Source: Lates calcarifer (lineage: Eukaryota > Chordata > Actinopteri > Centropomidae). Taken from it: 64,000 nucleotides of DNA. This document shows, piece by piece, positions 48,425-59,650 of the stretch. Position numbers and translations under genes: made by a program. Each line of letters opens with the position of its first letter. Positions within the stretch are counted from its first letter, which is position 1. The notes under the pieces are model-generated. The model did no database searches. It had not been told where the DNA came from and was given only the letters and a program-made list of their open reading frames with translations. The stretch lies in NCBI RefSeq assembly GCF_001640805.2, contig NC_066852.1:5192194-5256193 (forward strand). The letters run 5' to 3'.

Positions 48425-51032
48425 TACTTTTTATTTTATTTTTATTTTTTCATTTTCCCATTAATTATGAAGTTATTAAGATGTTTTTAATGGGATTCTA
48501 AGGGTATTATGTATTGATGAGGGATTTTATCAGTACTTTTTACTGTACTTTACTTTATTGTATATTTGAATACATCATTTTTATCCATTAACAATTATGT
48601 TATTATGGCATTTTCAATGTGTTTTAGGGGGGTTATAGAATCAACAAGTGAATGCATTTTAATGGAATTTATGCAGGTTATTCAGACAGCTACATGGGTG
48701 CAGGTATACAGATGCATAAATGATCACCACATCAGCATACTCACATCGGGCATACTCAAAGACACACATTAAGTAAAACAAAATCCAAAATCAGACCATC
48801 AGGACGCTGGATGTGGAAAAGTGAGCTGAGGTGTTTACAGTCAGATTTAAAGGGTGAGATGTGATGAGAGGAAGTACATGCAGTGGCTTCTTTTATTGAT
48901 GAGCAGGGAGTGACATTCAATTTTAATGTTTATTCCAGAGATGCATATAGATTGCAAGTATACAGGGGGGCTGTAATCCTTTCATCCCTCACTCTCCCAA
49001 AGCCAGCAATCAACATACCAATCCTCTAATATGCAATGCTGAGAGGTCAAACTTGAAGCTTCTCCACTGTGTGTCTTCAGGACTGGCTTTATTGGCTTCA
49101 ATGTTTAAACTAATAAAATAGATTATTTTCCTCAGAACAGTAAAATGTTTTCTACTTTGAGGTTTTGTCTGCTTAGAGCATTTCTTTGTATTAATGTTAC
49201 CAAACAATCTTGTTTAAACATATTGAATATACTTCAGGAGGGGTCTGTTCTTTTGAGAGAAAGCACCACATTGATGGTTTTAATCTTCAAAGCCTTCATC
49301 ATGTAACCTCACCTTTCTTTCAACTCTGGGCATCTGTTTTGTCTAGTTGTCCAACAATGTCACCCTAAACTCAGAGGGTTTTAGCTCTAAAGTAAAAGCC
49401 TCTGGTACAGACCCACAGCACTTATAGTTATTTTCTATTCTATTTTCACTATATTAATTTTTGATTATTAAATGATGGGTATATTTTACTAGACTACAGA
49501 CTAGGAACTAGACTAGACATCCCATTTTGACTTTAGAGGGAGACAACAAAAGTATTGCTTTAATAGTGTGTCACTTATTGTACTTGCAAAGTGAAAGAGG
49601 AAAAGAAAAAAAACATGATAACCGATAAGAGAGGTACGTGTTGTCAAAGAGCGAGCTTTTGGTACCAAAAGGTGTACATCACCTCCAAGACAGGAGTAAT
49701 AAAATAACATTCAGTATAATATAGAAAAGTTTAACTGTTGTTACGCCTGATAATCCCCCCTAATTGTACGGATTCAGTATTTTACTCAACGGTGTGTTCC
49801 TGGCATGAAAGCAAGGAGATGGGGCATTAAGAGTCTCAAGTGAAATATGGCCTATAAAAAATGTTGTAGAAGCTTCTTATGGGAGGTCTTGGTGCAAGCT
49901 TTACAGACAGGTGACCTGAATCCTCCCCTGCCACTATGGAATTATTGCTATGCTCAGACATTTTCAAATAATTTGAATGAATGCAATAGCAGGGGTCAGA
50001 GAAGAACTATAATAATATTGGAGGTAGATGACACTGATGGACAAATATCTGATATTTAACAGACCACTACTGGAGTTGTGGTCTGTTAAAGGATTGGGTT
50101 TGTTTCCTGACAACTATTAATAATATTAATAACAAGAGCAAATATATGTAGGAATATATATAGTTAACAGGAATAACAGGAATCATTTTGTTAAAGTACA
50201 GTGTCCATATATTTTCTTCTCCAACAGTTATCTGGCCATCAATAGCCTGGCTTTCCTCCACTCTGTGCTGCACACTGTGGTGCACTCCCTCAAAGTCACC
50301 ACTCAAGGTCAGAATGGACAGGAAAGTGCTTGGCCAAGGAGGAGATAAATCAGCTAATTAAACTGCGCTCGCTTAATCAAGGGACCAGTAACTCTTGCAC
50401 CCATCGCAGCCAGTCAAGCCCAGTGTAACATTACTGCCCTGTGGAAGAGTTAGTGCCCTCTGGGAGGGATGCCGGCACCCAGTGCCTCATAAAACACACA
50501 GATGCAGGGTTAATTGACTGTTCAGCACTTGTCAGCCTGTCATCCCAAGTACTGTAATAGCAAAAGTGCACTTTTTTTTCTTGTCTACTGTCTTTGTCTG
50601 GCTTCAGCTCCTCCCCCTCTTTTCTCAGTGAACATGATCAGCATCCTCCCTCTCTTAATTTGTAATTACTGTTAGGTGTAGTACAAGGGGAAGCGCAAGG
50701 GTAGATTACATGAAAAAGGAGGGAATGATTAGGATTAGCAATGATGGGATGCACTGCAAAGAGACAAGATGGCATTTCTACAGCTATATTTATAATTTTC
50801 ATCTCTTATTTTTCAAATGTTAATGTTTCCATGTGTACTTTCTCACAGACGTTGGCTCACCAAGTTGTCCAGCTCTGGATCTTCACTGAAGAAGGGCTTG
50901 TGTTCTCGCTCCTGCTGGTGCACAAAGTTTTCTATGTCCACATCAAAGCTGGCTGACGTGATGCATTCAGATCCCTGTGTGGCCTGCTCACATTTCTCAA
51001 ACAACAATGCCAGCAGGGGGAACAACGGATGT
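38570..51032 (-). CDS. pknox2: PBX/knotted homeobox 2 (PREP2), partial: 5' coding exon(s) outside window
   Basis: TALE homeodomain transcription factor that binds DNA with PBX proteins and regulates developmental genes in the nucleus. Eight exons (51032-50861, 48308-48123, 47939-47804, 45717-45620, 40857-40738, 40408-40332, 39726-39548, 38832-38570) join in phase to 409 residues plus stop. The N-terminal PBX-interacting Meis/PKNOX region begins [20 protein letters not shown] and continues [20 protein letters not shown]. The homeodomain spans exons 5-7, with the TALE insertion PYP, helix 3 LLQVNNWFINARRR, and the PREP2-like WLFQHLM and [16 protein letters not shown], which favour pknox2 over pknox1. 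The C-terminus has the [20 protein letters not shown] motif and a Glu-rich tail. Human PKNOX2 is 472 residues, so about 65-75 residues are missing at the N-terminus. The first in-window exon starts mid-codon, confirming more coding sequence upstream. The 3' UTR probably covers 38569 to about 37841, where a minus-strand AATAAA occurs. Confidence 0.95.
38650..38740. repeat. pknox2: CCT/GAG trinucleotide repeat inside pknox2
   Basis: Imperfect CTC/CTT repeat on the plus strand that encodes the Glu-rich tail of Pknox2 on the minus strand. Interrupted by codons for Gly, Met and Asp, so moderately stable. Confidence 0.85.
39548..39726 (-). CDS. pknox2: pknox2 exon: recognition helix and C-terminal flank
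   Basis: Completes Trp, then [20 protein letters not shown] and [20 protein letters not shown], with 59 full codons and a final base. It carries WFINARRR, with Ile at homeodomain position 50 as in TALE proteins. Acceptor ATCCAG/G, donor GACA/GTATGT. A minus-strand open frame continues past the donor into intron sequence and should not be taken as coding. Confidence 0.94.
40332..40408 (-). CDS. pknox2: pknox2 exon: TALE loop and helix 2-3
   Basis: 25 codons plus [22 protein letters not shown] then LQVNNW, with W split across the junction. The PYP three-residue loop extension defines the TALE class. Acceptor TTTCAG/CAC, donor TTG/GTAAGA. Confidence 0.95.
40665..40700. repeat. CA microsatellite in pknox2 intron
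   Basis: Eighteen CA units only 38 bases downstream of the donor of the first homeodomain exon; on the transcript it is a GU tract, which can affect splicing. Confidence 0.95.
40738..40857 (-). CDS. pknox2: pknox2 exon: start of TALE homeodomain
   Basis: 40 codons: [20 protein letters not shown], then [32 protein letters not shown] is the N-terminal arm and helix 1 of the homeodomain. QHLM rather than the QHIG of PREP1 supports PREP2. Acceptor GTAAAG/GTA after a pyrimidine tract, donor ATG/GTGAGA. Confidence 0.95.
41009..41022. promoter_or_regulatory. RFX X-box-like palindrome GTCACCATGGTAAC
   Basis: Full match to the RFX consensus GTNRCCNNRGYAAC, in the pknox2 intron about 150 bases upstream on the transcript of the first homeodomain exon. 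A one-mismatch relative (GTTGCCACGGAAAC) lies at 40932-40945. Motif match only. Confidence 0.4.
41949..42220 (+). repeat. tRNA-derived SINE-like element, full-length or nearly so
   Basis: The head GGCACTGTGGTGCAGTGGTT with TAGCACTGTTGCCTCACAGC carries an A-box-like motif; a degraded B box (AGGTTTAAGCCC) follows. The 3' part has GGAGTTTGCATGTTCTCC, CGGTGGACTGGCGATCTGTA, CAGGGTGTACCCCACC and CAATGTCAGCTGGGATTG. This is the widespread fish repeat family related to HE1-type SINEs. It lies in the large pknox2 intron. Open frames across it are not genes. Confidence 0.82.
42781..42811. repeat. CA microsatellite in pknox2 intron
   Basis: About 15 CA units in the large intron. Confidence 0.95.
43619..43675. 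repeat. inverted repeat with 5-base loop
   Basis: A perfect 12-base arm TAGAATAAATTT (632-643) is mirrored by AAATTTATTCTA (649-660) around GAACT. The outer sequence TAGAAATTCATTG pairs imperfectly with the reverse complement TAGAATTCAGCAT. It could form a cruciform or be a tiny MITE remnant. Located in the large pknox2 intron. Confidence 0.7.
44907..44969. repeat. ATAG tetranucleotide microsatellite
   Basis: About 15 units of ATAG followed by TAATTTCATTGATCAG, which resembles the TTTATTGATC boundary seen where fish LINE tails end in GATA-type repeats. Confidence 0.95.
45620..45717 (-). CDS. pknox2: pknox2 exon: linker, GTLYQPV motif
   Basis: Two bases plus 32 codons: [20 protein letters not shown] then [12 protein letters not shown], the PREP-specific linker between the PBX-binding region and the homeodomain. 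Acceptor CCCTCAG/GT, donor CAG/GTAAAG. Its coding sequence includes a palindromic CACCATGGCAAC that matches an RFX X-box. Confidence 0.92.
46540..47110. repeat. possible old dispersed repeat in pknox2 intron
   Basis: The segment with AGCTGTGTGTCACAGCCGTA, GTGGTACCAAAATAGTTCCT and TGGGGGGCACTGCAGGCC resembles a repeat I associate with teleosts whose less degraded copies read AGCTGTGTGTCATCAGC and CCTTGGGGGACCCCACAGG. Strongly diverged, class unknown. It contains the PBX-PREP site noted separately. Confidence 0.35.
46756..46765 (+). promoter_or_regulatory. PBX-PREP/MEIS composite site TGATTGACAG
   Basis: Exact match to the 10-base consensus bound by PBX with PREP or MEIS partners. It sits in the intron between the two pknox2 linker exons, so Pknox2 with Pbx could bind its own gene. 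Motif match only; no evidence of occupancy. Confidence 0.4.
47804..47939 (-). CDS. pknox2: pknox2 exon: linker
   Basis: 45 codons plus one base: [16 protein letters not shown], then [20 protein letters not shown]. The GIVVPA...LQQGNVAM motif is shared by PREP1 and PREP2. It is Ser/Thr-rich and probably disordered. Acceptor CCCCCAG/GAA, donor TCAG/GTAAGC. Confidence 0.92.
48123..48308 (-). CDS. pknox2: pknox2 exon: second part of PBX-interacting domain
   Basis: 62 codons, [20 protein letters not shown] through [20 protein letters not shown] to SLSMQQ. This is an amphipathic helical region with the leucine-rich PBX-binding motif of MEIS/PREP proteins. Acceptor GCTTCAG/ATG (the ATG is internal, not the start), donor CAG/GTCAGT; phase 0 at both ends. 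Confidence 0.94.
48392..48418. repeat. AT microsatellite in pknox2 intron
   Basis: About 13 AT units upstream, on the transcript, of the second PBX-domain exon. Confidence 0.9.
50861..51032 (-). CDS. pknox2: pknox2 exon: first part of PBX-interacting domain
   Basis: One base completing an Arg codon, then 57 codons starting [20 protein letters not shown] and ending [11 protein letters not shown]. This matches the start of the Meis/PKNOX N-terminal domain, including [11 protein letters not shown]. Acceptor CTCCTCAG/A, donor TTG/GTGAGC. The upstream codon portion (probably CG or AG) was not found anywhere up to 64000. Confidence 0.93.
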
Positions 51033-52559
51033 CTGAGGAGAAAGAGATGGAGCAATGTTTGTATTGTTGATTTTAATTATTAAAGTATTTAATGTGTATA
51101 AGTAGTAAATGTTGTTGTACATCAAGCCAAAACAGGACCACTGAATTATCATTTTACTGCATGTCTAATTCCCCATCAGAAGACAATTAATGCCTTGTGG
51201 GAGTTTTTGGAACTTTGTGTGTTACTGTTAATTCTTGTTGTGCAGCCTCTAACTTGTCTCCTCTAACAAGTTAATGTTAATCTCAACTGGTAAATTCCTG
51301 AATTTCCAAGAATGCATTTCCCTAACTTGTTAGCTTGAGTTGTAAAATAAGCTAAATTTCACATCTAGAAAAACACCAAAAATCTGATGCGAATATTTTA
51401 TACAAAGCTGAAATTGTTTCTGCAATGAATCTGTGTTGGATTATTTTGACCTGATGAGGCAGTGCTTTGGTTTGCTCAGTTTACTTTGAGAATACAACAA
51501 ATAGCCCCAGGTACAAATGTTTTATGATGGACTTTTCCTTGCAGCACAATACATTTTTAAGCCAATTTACATTATCATGTTTCGGTACATTAAGTAAAGA
51601 CTAAAAATAAATTGCAGATTTTACCATACTCAACACATTAAAATCTTACAATCACTTGAGTGCTTTTTGTGAAAAGATTATCACGACCATGGGCCCGGGG
51701 CACAAATGCGCAAAGGGGCCTTACCCACACATACACACACACATATAACGCACATCCTCTCCCAGCACACAGCGGTACAGGACCAAGTAAACTACACAGC
51801 CTGCATTAGCTGATTAGTTTGACATAATGGATTTGTTCTGTTTTACTCTACACGTACCAGTATGTATTATTTATCTTTAAGAGCGAAAACAGAATCTATA
51901 TGTGAAAAATGGAAATGAAACATCACCTCTAAACAATTATGAACAAAACATAAATGAAAATCAAATGCAGCCAGAACATTAACAGCTAAATACAGCAGGA
52001 AGCTGCAGTGACAAATGGTCTGTCAAGACCATCTGCTTTCTTCTGCCCTTCTATGAAGAGTCATGGATCAAGTCGTCCTAGTCCAAGAGAACAAGTTTAT
52101 GTTCATATTCCTACCAGGGTGACAGCATGTTGATGTGTCTCTGAGCCATTTCGTTTTAATCCTTTACATTTGAGAAAAAGTACCATTCTCTTTGACAGTG
52201 AGTGGCAGACAGTAAATGAACATGGTGGGAAATGTTAACTGTAAACTACCATGCAGTAGCTCTATCTGTCAGGTCTGAAATGTATCAGCTCATCAGAGCT
52301 GATACAATCACAAAGCACAAAGTCTGTCTCTAGCTTCTTCTTCTTTGTTTTTTTTCTAATAAGTTTACATTGTGTTTCCCATTTATACTGTTTCCACTCA
52401 TCACACGATTTAATACATCCATACAAATGTTTTTCGATTTTATCAGTGTGGCTTTCAGTCCATTATTTACATGTAAACCTCTCATCTGCTCTCATGTAAA
52501 CAGTCCTTTTATACATATTTCTACTGTAATCTGTCTATGGTTCTCATAGTCTCATAGTC

Positions 52560-52799
52560 AGGCAGATGGCCGCCCGACCCTGAGTCCGGTTCTGCTCGAG
52601 GTTTCTGCCTCTTAAAAGGAAGTTTTTCCTTGCCACTGTCGCCTAGTGCTTGCTCTTGGTGGGATTTGTTGGGTCTCTCTCTGTAAATACCTATTTTAAA
52701 GAGTATGGTCTAGACCTGCTCTATATGAAAAGTGCCTTGAGATGACTGTTGTTGTGATATGGCGCTATATAAATAAAATTGAATTGAATTGAATTGAAT
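52560..52799 (+). repeat. interspersed repeat, LINE/SINE-type 3' end with TTGAA tail (copy 2)
   Basis: Same element and orientation as the copy at 35040-35509, with few differences over about 240 bases, ending in the same TTGAA tandem tail after an AATAAA. It lies in the probable long 5' intron of pknox2. The high similarity suggests fairly recent insertions of one family. Confidence 0.82.
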
Positions 52800-54609
52800 A
52801 GTAATGGGCTATCAATAGAGAGGAGAATTCAAGATATAATATGAAATCCACTCCAAAGCACCTCTCCCTCCCTCAGTGTACTTTTAATAGTGTGGCAGCT
52901 CCATGACATTCCCTAAAGGACATGCTCAACATACGCTCAAGGTTCAGCAAGAGATCAAAAAAAGATCTTTAAGTGGATAGGATATGGTCCAGTGACAGCG
53001 CCAGGCTTCACAGTGTCACCTACATTGTTAACATCTGCCTTTTATAGGGAATGTCACTCAGAGATCCACCAGATACACTGTGCAATGGTCCATACTGCAC
53101 TGCTGTATGTAGTACATACCAAAATTATTGAAAATTTTTCTCTTGGAAGGAAGCGGCTGCCCTAAATGGTGACAGAATCCTATAAAGCAATAAAATTGGA
53201 CAGGAAGTTGGACAGAAGACGAGTGAGGAAAAAAAAAGGTTTTGGTGAATATGAATGCTTGTACCCCAAAGAACTGTAATTCACAGTGGTGATCTCTTTT
53301 CTTCCCATTCCCCATTCCATCAAGACTATTTCTCTACACTCTGACCGTTTCATCACACACTGACATTTTTGTTACCTTTGACTCAGAGCAAACTCAAGGG
53401 AACTTCTTAAACTGTGTCCATGTCAAATGAATTATGATAAGGACTCTCAGCACTAAGTTATATAAACCCTGTAAGCTGGTTACCAGCTGGCATACTTCAT
53501 TATTTTCAATCCAGTGGTTTTAGCTGTGCAGTGTATACAGAAAGGTATTTTAAAGGAATGAAACCAAATTTATGCCAGACTGCTTTACTCACAATTCTTA
53601 AATAGTCAAGCATTTTCTGTCCTGATTCTGGGTTAAATCAAAGCCCCTGCATGTGGAGTTTTAATGTCATTGTGACAGCTTTCAACTTACTAACTTCTGA
53701 TTGCACAAGTTCCTGTTTTTTGAAAAGTGACACGATCAAGGTGACAACTGGTGTAATTTATGTGTTGCTTTCAGCCCATTTATGTCAGTGTCCCCAGGCC
53801 AGATGAGTGAGGGAAGAAGGTGTGTTCTGCCATGTGACTCTTGGGAGTGCCAGTGTTAGAATTTCTTTATTCTACACACAGTACAATTTTAGTTAGTAAA
53901 ACTAAAGATTTTAAGGGTGCAGACTAAATTTTTTTCACCTATTAGAGGTTGTAGTAATAATTGTATGTTTAGGTCACTTTTATTCCTGTAGTTTGGTTCA
54001 TGTACATCAGCTTGTTGTGGTGGTCGACTGTCTCTTAAGTGTATGTACTTTGATGTTACAAAGAGGTCATGAAGAAATAACAGGCCATGAGTGTTATTTG
54101 TCAAGACTGCAACTCAATTTAAAGTACTACAAAGGTGTAAAATACACCTGACTTTTTGATGTATCAATCACACACACTGTTCTGATGCCCTGTAACTATA
54201 TATGCTGTTAATATAGATGACTTCTAGGATCGCTTCCTTTGCAGCTGCTGATTAGCAGATAGATTAAATGGTAGTTTAGCTTTTGAATTCATTTTAAAAC
54301 CTCATATCAGCTGTTATAAAATGCTGAGGTTGATCTGTTTTGCTTTCACACCACAAACAGTCCACACAAAAGTTTCCTTGTAAACTCACATTTTCAGGTG
54401 TTCTCAGTCCAGCTCTCTGAGTTTGAGTTACAGTCTTACAACCTAAACGAATCACATAGAACAGGAAGATGCACTTTGTTTGTTTCAGAACCAAAAAGAT
54501 TAGGTGTAGGTAGGTGATTATTCTTTACATTCTATAACATTTGTTTCTTTGACTGTGGAAATAGCAGGTGATCAGCACTTGTTCTTCCTCTCCTTACTGT
54601 CAAAGTGCT

Positions 54610-54800
54610 GCTCAGCAAGGCACTTAACTCCTTAACTGTTTCAGTGGAGCTGCTTGGTGGCCAAACAAATCCTTATTTAACCTAACCTGTATGTCTTTGG
54701 ACTGTGGGGGGAAGCCGGAGTACACAGAGTTGGAACCCAGAACCTTCTGGTTGTGAAATGACAGTGCTAACCACTGCACCACTGCATCGCCCCTCAGCCA
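54610..54800 (-). repeat. SINE-like element, 5' part, minus orientation
   Basis: On the minus strand the element begins GGCGATGCAGTGGTGCAGTG, then GTTAGCACTGTCATTTCACA and ACCAGAAGGTTCTGGGTTCC, with a clear A box and a near-intact B box (GGTTCCAACTC), followed by the conserved CAGTCCAAAGACATACAGGT. Same family as the copy at 41949-42220; the 3' half is missing. Confidence 0.8.
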
Positions 54801-57800
54801 ATCGACGCTGGATAAATAAAGGTTGAATAAGACATACAGAATACATGTTACTGACCCAAGTTATAAGATTGTAGTTTTTTTCTGTGAGTCCAAATGATTT
54901 TTGTACTTACTGGGGGTCATAATTTTCTCACATTTTCAATTCACACAGTGTCATTGTTGTCGACAAGTAAATGTGTGTATGTGTGTGGTGCACTTGCATA
55001 GAGGCAGGCTGGGCCCCTGCTCAGGCTCTAACCCATGGCTCTCATTTGCAGCCTTTAATAGTCATCTATATTATACTCTAATCTGCCTGATCCCAATTTA
55101 ATGCCGCTCCCTCAGCCAGACGTGGCAGGAATACTAAACAGGGGGTCACGTGCAGAGTGAAGAGCTTCTGCCTTGTCTGTTTAATGTCTGCTTGTGGAGG
55201 GGTGGGGGAGAATCTGGGTGGGGGTGAAGAAATGGGTGACTATAACTGAGAGCAAACAGGGTCACTCTCAGCACTGCAGATGGCGTCTTAACAAGTTATT
55301 TACTTTCACACTCAGTTTCTGTATTATTTTTATATTACAGAGAGTGATTAATTCTGCCAGTGAGGTGAGATCATCTAACCAGCTATTTTTTTTTTTTCTA
55401 TGAATGTTAACATCTATAAACAAGGCAGAATATAACATGTCGGCCAACTACAGCCAGTAAAATTACACTAATTACAGTAATGAAACAAGTTGATTTGCTT
55501 CGCACGTACACTAACTAACCCATCTATTCTCAGACATCTGCTGTCAAGATGTGGCACTAGAGGGTCTGAGGACACAGGTGCATTGTGGGTAGAGCTAAAG
55601 ACAGCACCTTTACTGCTCTGAATACATCATATGTTTGTGGGTATTACAAACTTATGTATAGGTATAGGTATACACCTATAGCCAAACTATAAACAAATGA
55701 AGATGTTGCCTCACAAAACCTTTCAAAGATGATCAGGCTTTGTCACAGATTAATTATACACACAAGTCAGGTTCATATGATTGCATAGCAGATTTCAGAA
55801 TAAAATCTTATTAGTTATGGCAATGTATTACTGACACCACAACATTAAAAAAACCAAGAACATGTCTAATTTCAATAAGATCTTTGTCATGTTATAAAAA
55901 TAATTTCCTTTTTAATAAGAATTGTTTCCTGTTATAACATCATATTACTTTTACAACACTTTTCCATTGATTCCACAAAATCTCTGTAACTTGTTAAAAC
56001 CAAGAAAATCTTTCATTACATAATAAGATGAAGTTATGCTGTTATGATAACAAAACTTCTGTGTTGTTAAAATGAGAAAAAAGTCAAGTTGGTGCTTAAA
56101 GAGAGGACACTATAGTCACATTCAGTAGAAACACAGTGTGTCTGTCGTCTCTTGACAGCCTAGTGCTAATCCCGATTTTTTTTTTCTCATTTTACCAACA
56201 TACTGAAAAACCCCCACTAAATTATCATGTTATAATCAGTAGGGGTTAATGAGTGCTGTAATAATGAGACTTTTGTGATGTAGGTGGCAGCAACACACTG
56301 CCATTGTATGGCTCTACGATCACTCAGTAAAACATCCATGTCAGATTACAGTGCTTGGATAATAATGCTGATTTTCATGTATTTGCCACTCTGTCACTGA
56401 ATATGAATCAGACTGAAGACGTTAACTCTGTCTAGTGAGACTACAGCTGGCAGAGACAAACTACTGTATAAGCTCTAAATCAGCATACTCTGTTCTGATG
56501 TTTACTGTTACATACTTCATTTCATGTGACATTTACCTGATCTGAGAACTGAAAGGGAATCAAGTGAAACTTGAATTGCAGATTGGTATGTTAATACACA
56601 ATCATATCCACAGAATCCAGACTACTACATCTCACATTATGCATCTTTAATTCTGGCCAACTTGAGTCAAATTCTTCATTTTTACAGCTTTTACAGCAAA
56701 CAATTCAGCTACTGAGTGAAACTGCTCATTTATCAGACATGTTCTGTCGGTTGCTTCTTTTCTTAAACTGAAACAATAAAGCGTGTCTTGTATAATGACA
56801 CTGAGACTAATTAACAATCAGAAACAATAAAGTACATTAAAATGATACTGCATTTGCACAGCAGACTTTGCTGAGCTGAAATGTTACTAAAATCTGTAAA
56901 CATCTTGTTCAAGTACATGGTGAGAATTTTATCTAGACAAAGAACTTTGACATAAAATGACTTTGTAAAATGTGGATGCATTTGCATGTAAAATCTTATT
57001 TGCATTTTATCTTATTTATTATCTTATTATTCAACAGGTTTTGTGGAGCCATAAAAACAAAAGTCCTAAAACGAAACGAAACGAAACGAATCTTTACGAA
57101 TGTAAAGAAATTTTATCAATCTGCCTTTCTGCTGTTTGACAGAGTAAAAGGTTTGCTGTGTTGTATTTAGCCTCAATGGAGCCACTGTGACAGAAAGCTG
57201 CGAGGAAAAAGTCTTTGTCGTGTTCTCTCCTTTCGTACTAGGCTTAGAAAATCTAACAGTAAGTACTCAGTGGTCACGTGTAAGAACATTATGAGTTTTT
57301 GAAATTAGCTTCAGTGTTGCTCTTCTATGGGAACTGTGAGCTCTACCTTGTCACCAGTTTGGAATAAATTATTAAGGCTAATGCTATCATGGCAATCAGG
57401 GTTTTACATGGGGAAATGTCTATCCTTGATAACATACCACTGAGCACAGTTGAACCTCGCCAACTTGGAGCGAGGTAAAAACACTAGCCTTCAGCGCTAT
57501 CTATGACCTTTACACAGGAAGTTGGGATTAAGGTAGATGGGGTGTGAAAAGGCATGCATTTTTATGAACGAGAACATAGCTGCATGTGTCTGCTTGTGTG
57601 TGTGTGTGTGTGTGGCTGAGTTCATGGTCACACGATGTGTGTTTTCCAGTCTCCCACTACCTCCTCCAACCATCCTGAGCCCCCCCATGTTGGCTGCCAG
57701 AAGCGGCAGGTTCTATCTGCAGTGCGACGGAGTGGAGATTGCTGGCTGGGGGATCATTACAAGGGCCATAAAAGAGCGATTTACAGGACGGCCAGTGAGT

Positions 57801-59583
57801 GGAGTCAGCACGGTCCCCCACCCTCCAGCATGCACCGTGCTGGGTCACCAACGACAAGCCCAAAACGGAGAATCAGAGGCCAGCGGGGAACGTGATGACT
57901 TAAACATGAAGGTGAGGGACGTGGCAGCTCTCGTGGCATCTGCTTTATGGTCAGTGAGGCTGAGGATGAGGGGGGAAATAAGGTGCCACTTGACGTTTGA
58001 TGTTTGATTAGAGCGCAGTCCACCTCATGGAAAAAGGTAAAATATGATATGTCTTATAGAGGCTAAAAACTATTGCAACACCTATCATCATTCAACTGTT
58101 CTGGAGCTGAAATGAGCTTGGGATGAAATTCTTTTTTTTTTATTTTATTTTTTTTTATGTCAGTCTCAACACACAAGGCAACATGACAAGGAGCCTTCTA
58201 GCTCAGCAGAATACTGTTAAATCTATTCAAATGATGTTCAAATGATGCTTGCACATGACCTCACTCTCTCTCACTGTCAACTAACATATCAATATCCCTG
58301 GCCGTTAGTAGCAAAATGAGTTATAATGAGCTGTCATGCTTGGCTGTAACCCCCATCAGGCTGTTATAGTAATCGAAGTAGAGATACAGATAGTTAGCTT
58401 TTAGCTGCTAAATGCTCCACTATGTTTACCAGCTAGTCTCTAACTGTGTCTACCTGCTGTTTGCTGCTGAGCAGATAAAGTGGCTTTTTAACTTCCACCG
58501 TGGCCAAAAACTGCACTACGAGAGAGATGAAAGTAAAGCACAAAAATTCATTTGCGGTGGGATACATATAAAATAAGGTAAAGCACATTATAGTCCCATA
58601 AAGCTGAGGGGAGCTGCAGATTCAGGTGATAATTACCTATAGATTCATCAGTAACCATTGTGAGATTTTTCACTTGCTTTCACATTGCAAGTTATATTTT
58701 AATATTAATCTTAGCCACTGTAAGAAAGTGTTTGTTGTGTTGTTTACTGGGGGTGAGGCTATGAGGCTGTTGCTGTCAGGCTTAATCAACACCTAAACTC
58801 TACAACACATGCATAAATAGAGGAAAATCGCATTACAACACAACTTGATTCGAGCAAAAGCTCCAGAACAGCTAGTCAATGGACCATGTGGTGAGATTTT
58901 TTGTGCAATACTGTTTCTGAGATCGAGAATGAACTTTCAGTGTCAGCTGGAATTATCCTCTAAATCTGAGTTTTATCACTCAAATCGGAGTTGTCAGGTT
59001 TTCTCACAAAAACAAAAAACGTTAACCCTGCAGTGCAGAGCTGTGCAAGAAAAAAAAGCTCAAATCAAAGCAGCACAGTCATCTAAGGAACAAGTCATGT
59101 TTGCCTGTTTTCGCAATAATCTGGCAGGCCACCAAGGGGGTACAGAAAGAGGTGGAGGTGGGGTTTGAAGGTATGTGTTTATGTGAGAGTGTGTGTGTGT
59201 GTGAGTTGGAGAGAGAGAGAGAGATGGAGTTCCCTCCCTCGCTCCCTCTGCTCCCCACTGTTTGCCAGCTAATCAGGCCTGCTGTACCCACATATTTTAG
59301 AAGCCAGTTTGTGGTGGAGTCCTGCTGCGTATGCTCCCAACAAGGCCCCAGTTTCCCCAGGCTACATGTCTGAAGCACACCCTGTGTGCGGGGTTGGGGT
59401 ACGCACACGAACGTACTGTACACATGTGCACACACACAAAGAACCCCCCCCTGGCACAATCTGAATAAACCCTGTCTCCTTTTCTTGACTCTTTTTATTC
59501 TCATGTCTGGTCCTGTACTTCACTTGGGGGCTCAACAAGAAGTCCACAGCAAGTGCATACAGATGTGTGAGTATTTAGTGTAT

Positions 59584-59585
<2 letters not shown>

Positions 59586-59628
<43 letters not shown>

Positions 59629-59650
59629 CATATATATATATATACACACA
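59586..59650. repeat. compound CA/TA microsatellite
   Basis: About 17 CA units grading into TA units with an internal CA, then CACACA again. Overlapping short open frames are artefacts. Confidence 0.93.

Larger units (their letters stand above)
38833..50860 (-). other. pknox2: pknox2 internal introns
   Basis: Seven introns: 38833-39547, 39727-40331, 40409-40737, 40858-45619, 45718-47803, 47940-48122 and 48309-50860. They hold CA, GATA and AT microsatellites, one SINE copy (41949-42220), an inverted repeat at 43619-43675, RFX X-box-like sites near 40932-41022, and a PBX-PREP composite site at 46756-46765. No additional exon is recognised. Confidence 0.85.

Noticed and set aside
57537..57640. 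ATG at 57537 as the start of a 156-residue plus-strand gene
   Set aside because: The N-terminal part is a translated GT microsatellite (CVCLCVCVCV) with no domain and no splice context; only the downstream GC-rich block is kept as a finding.
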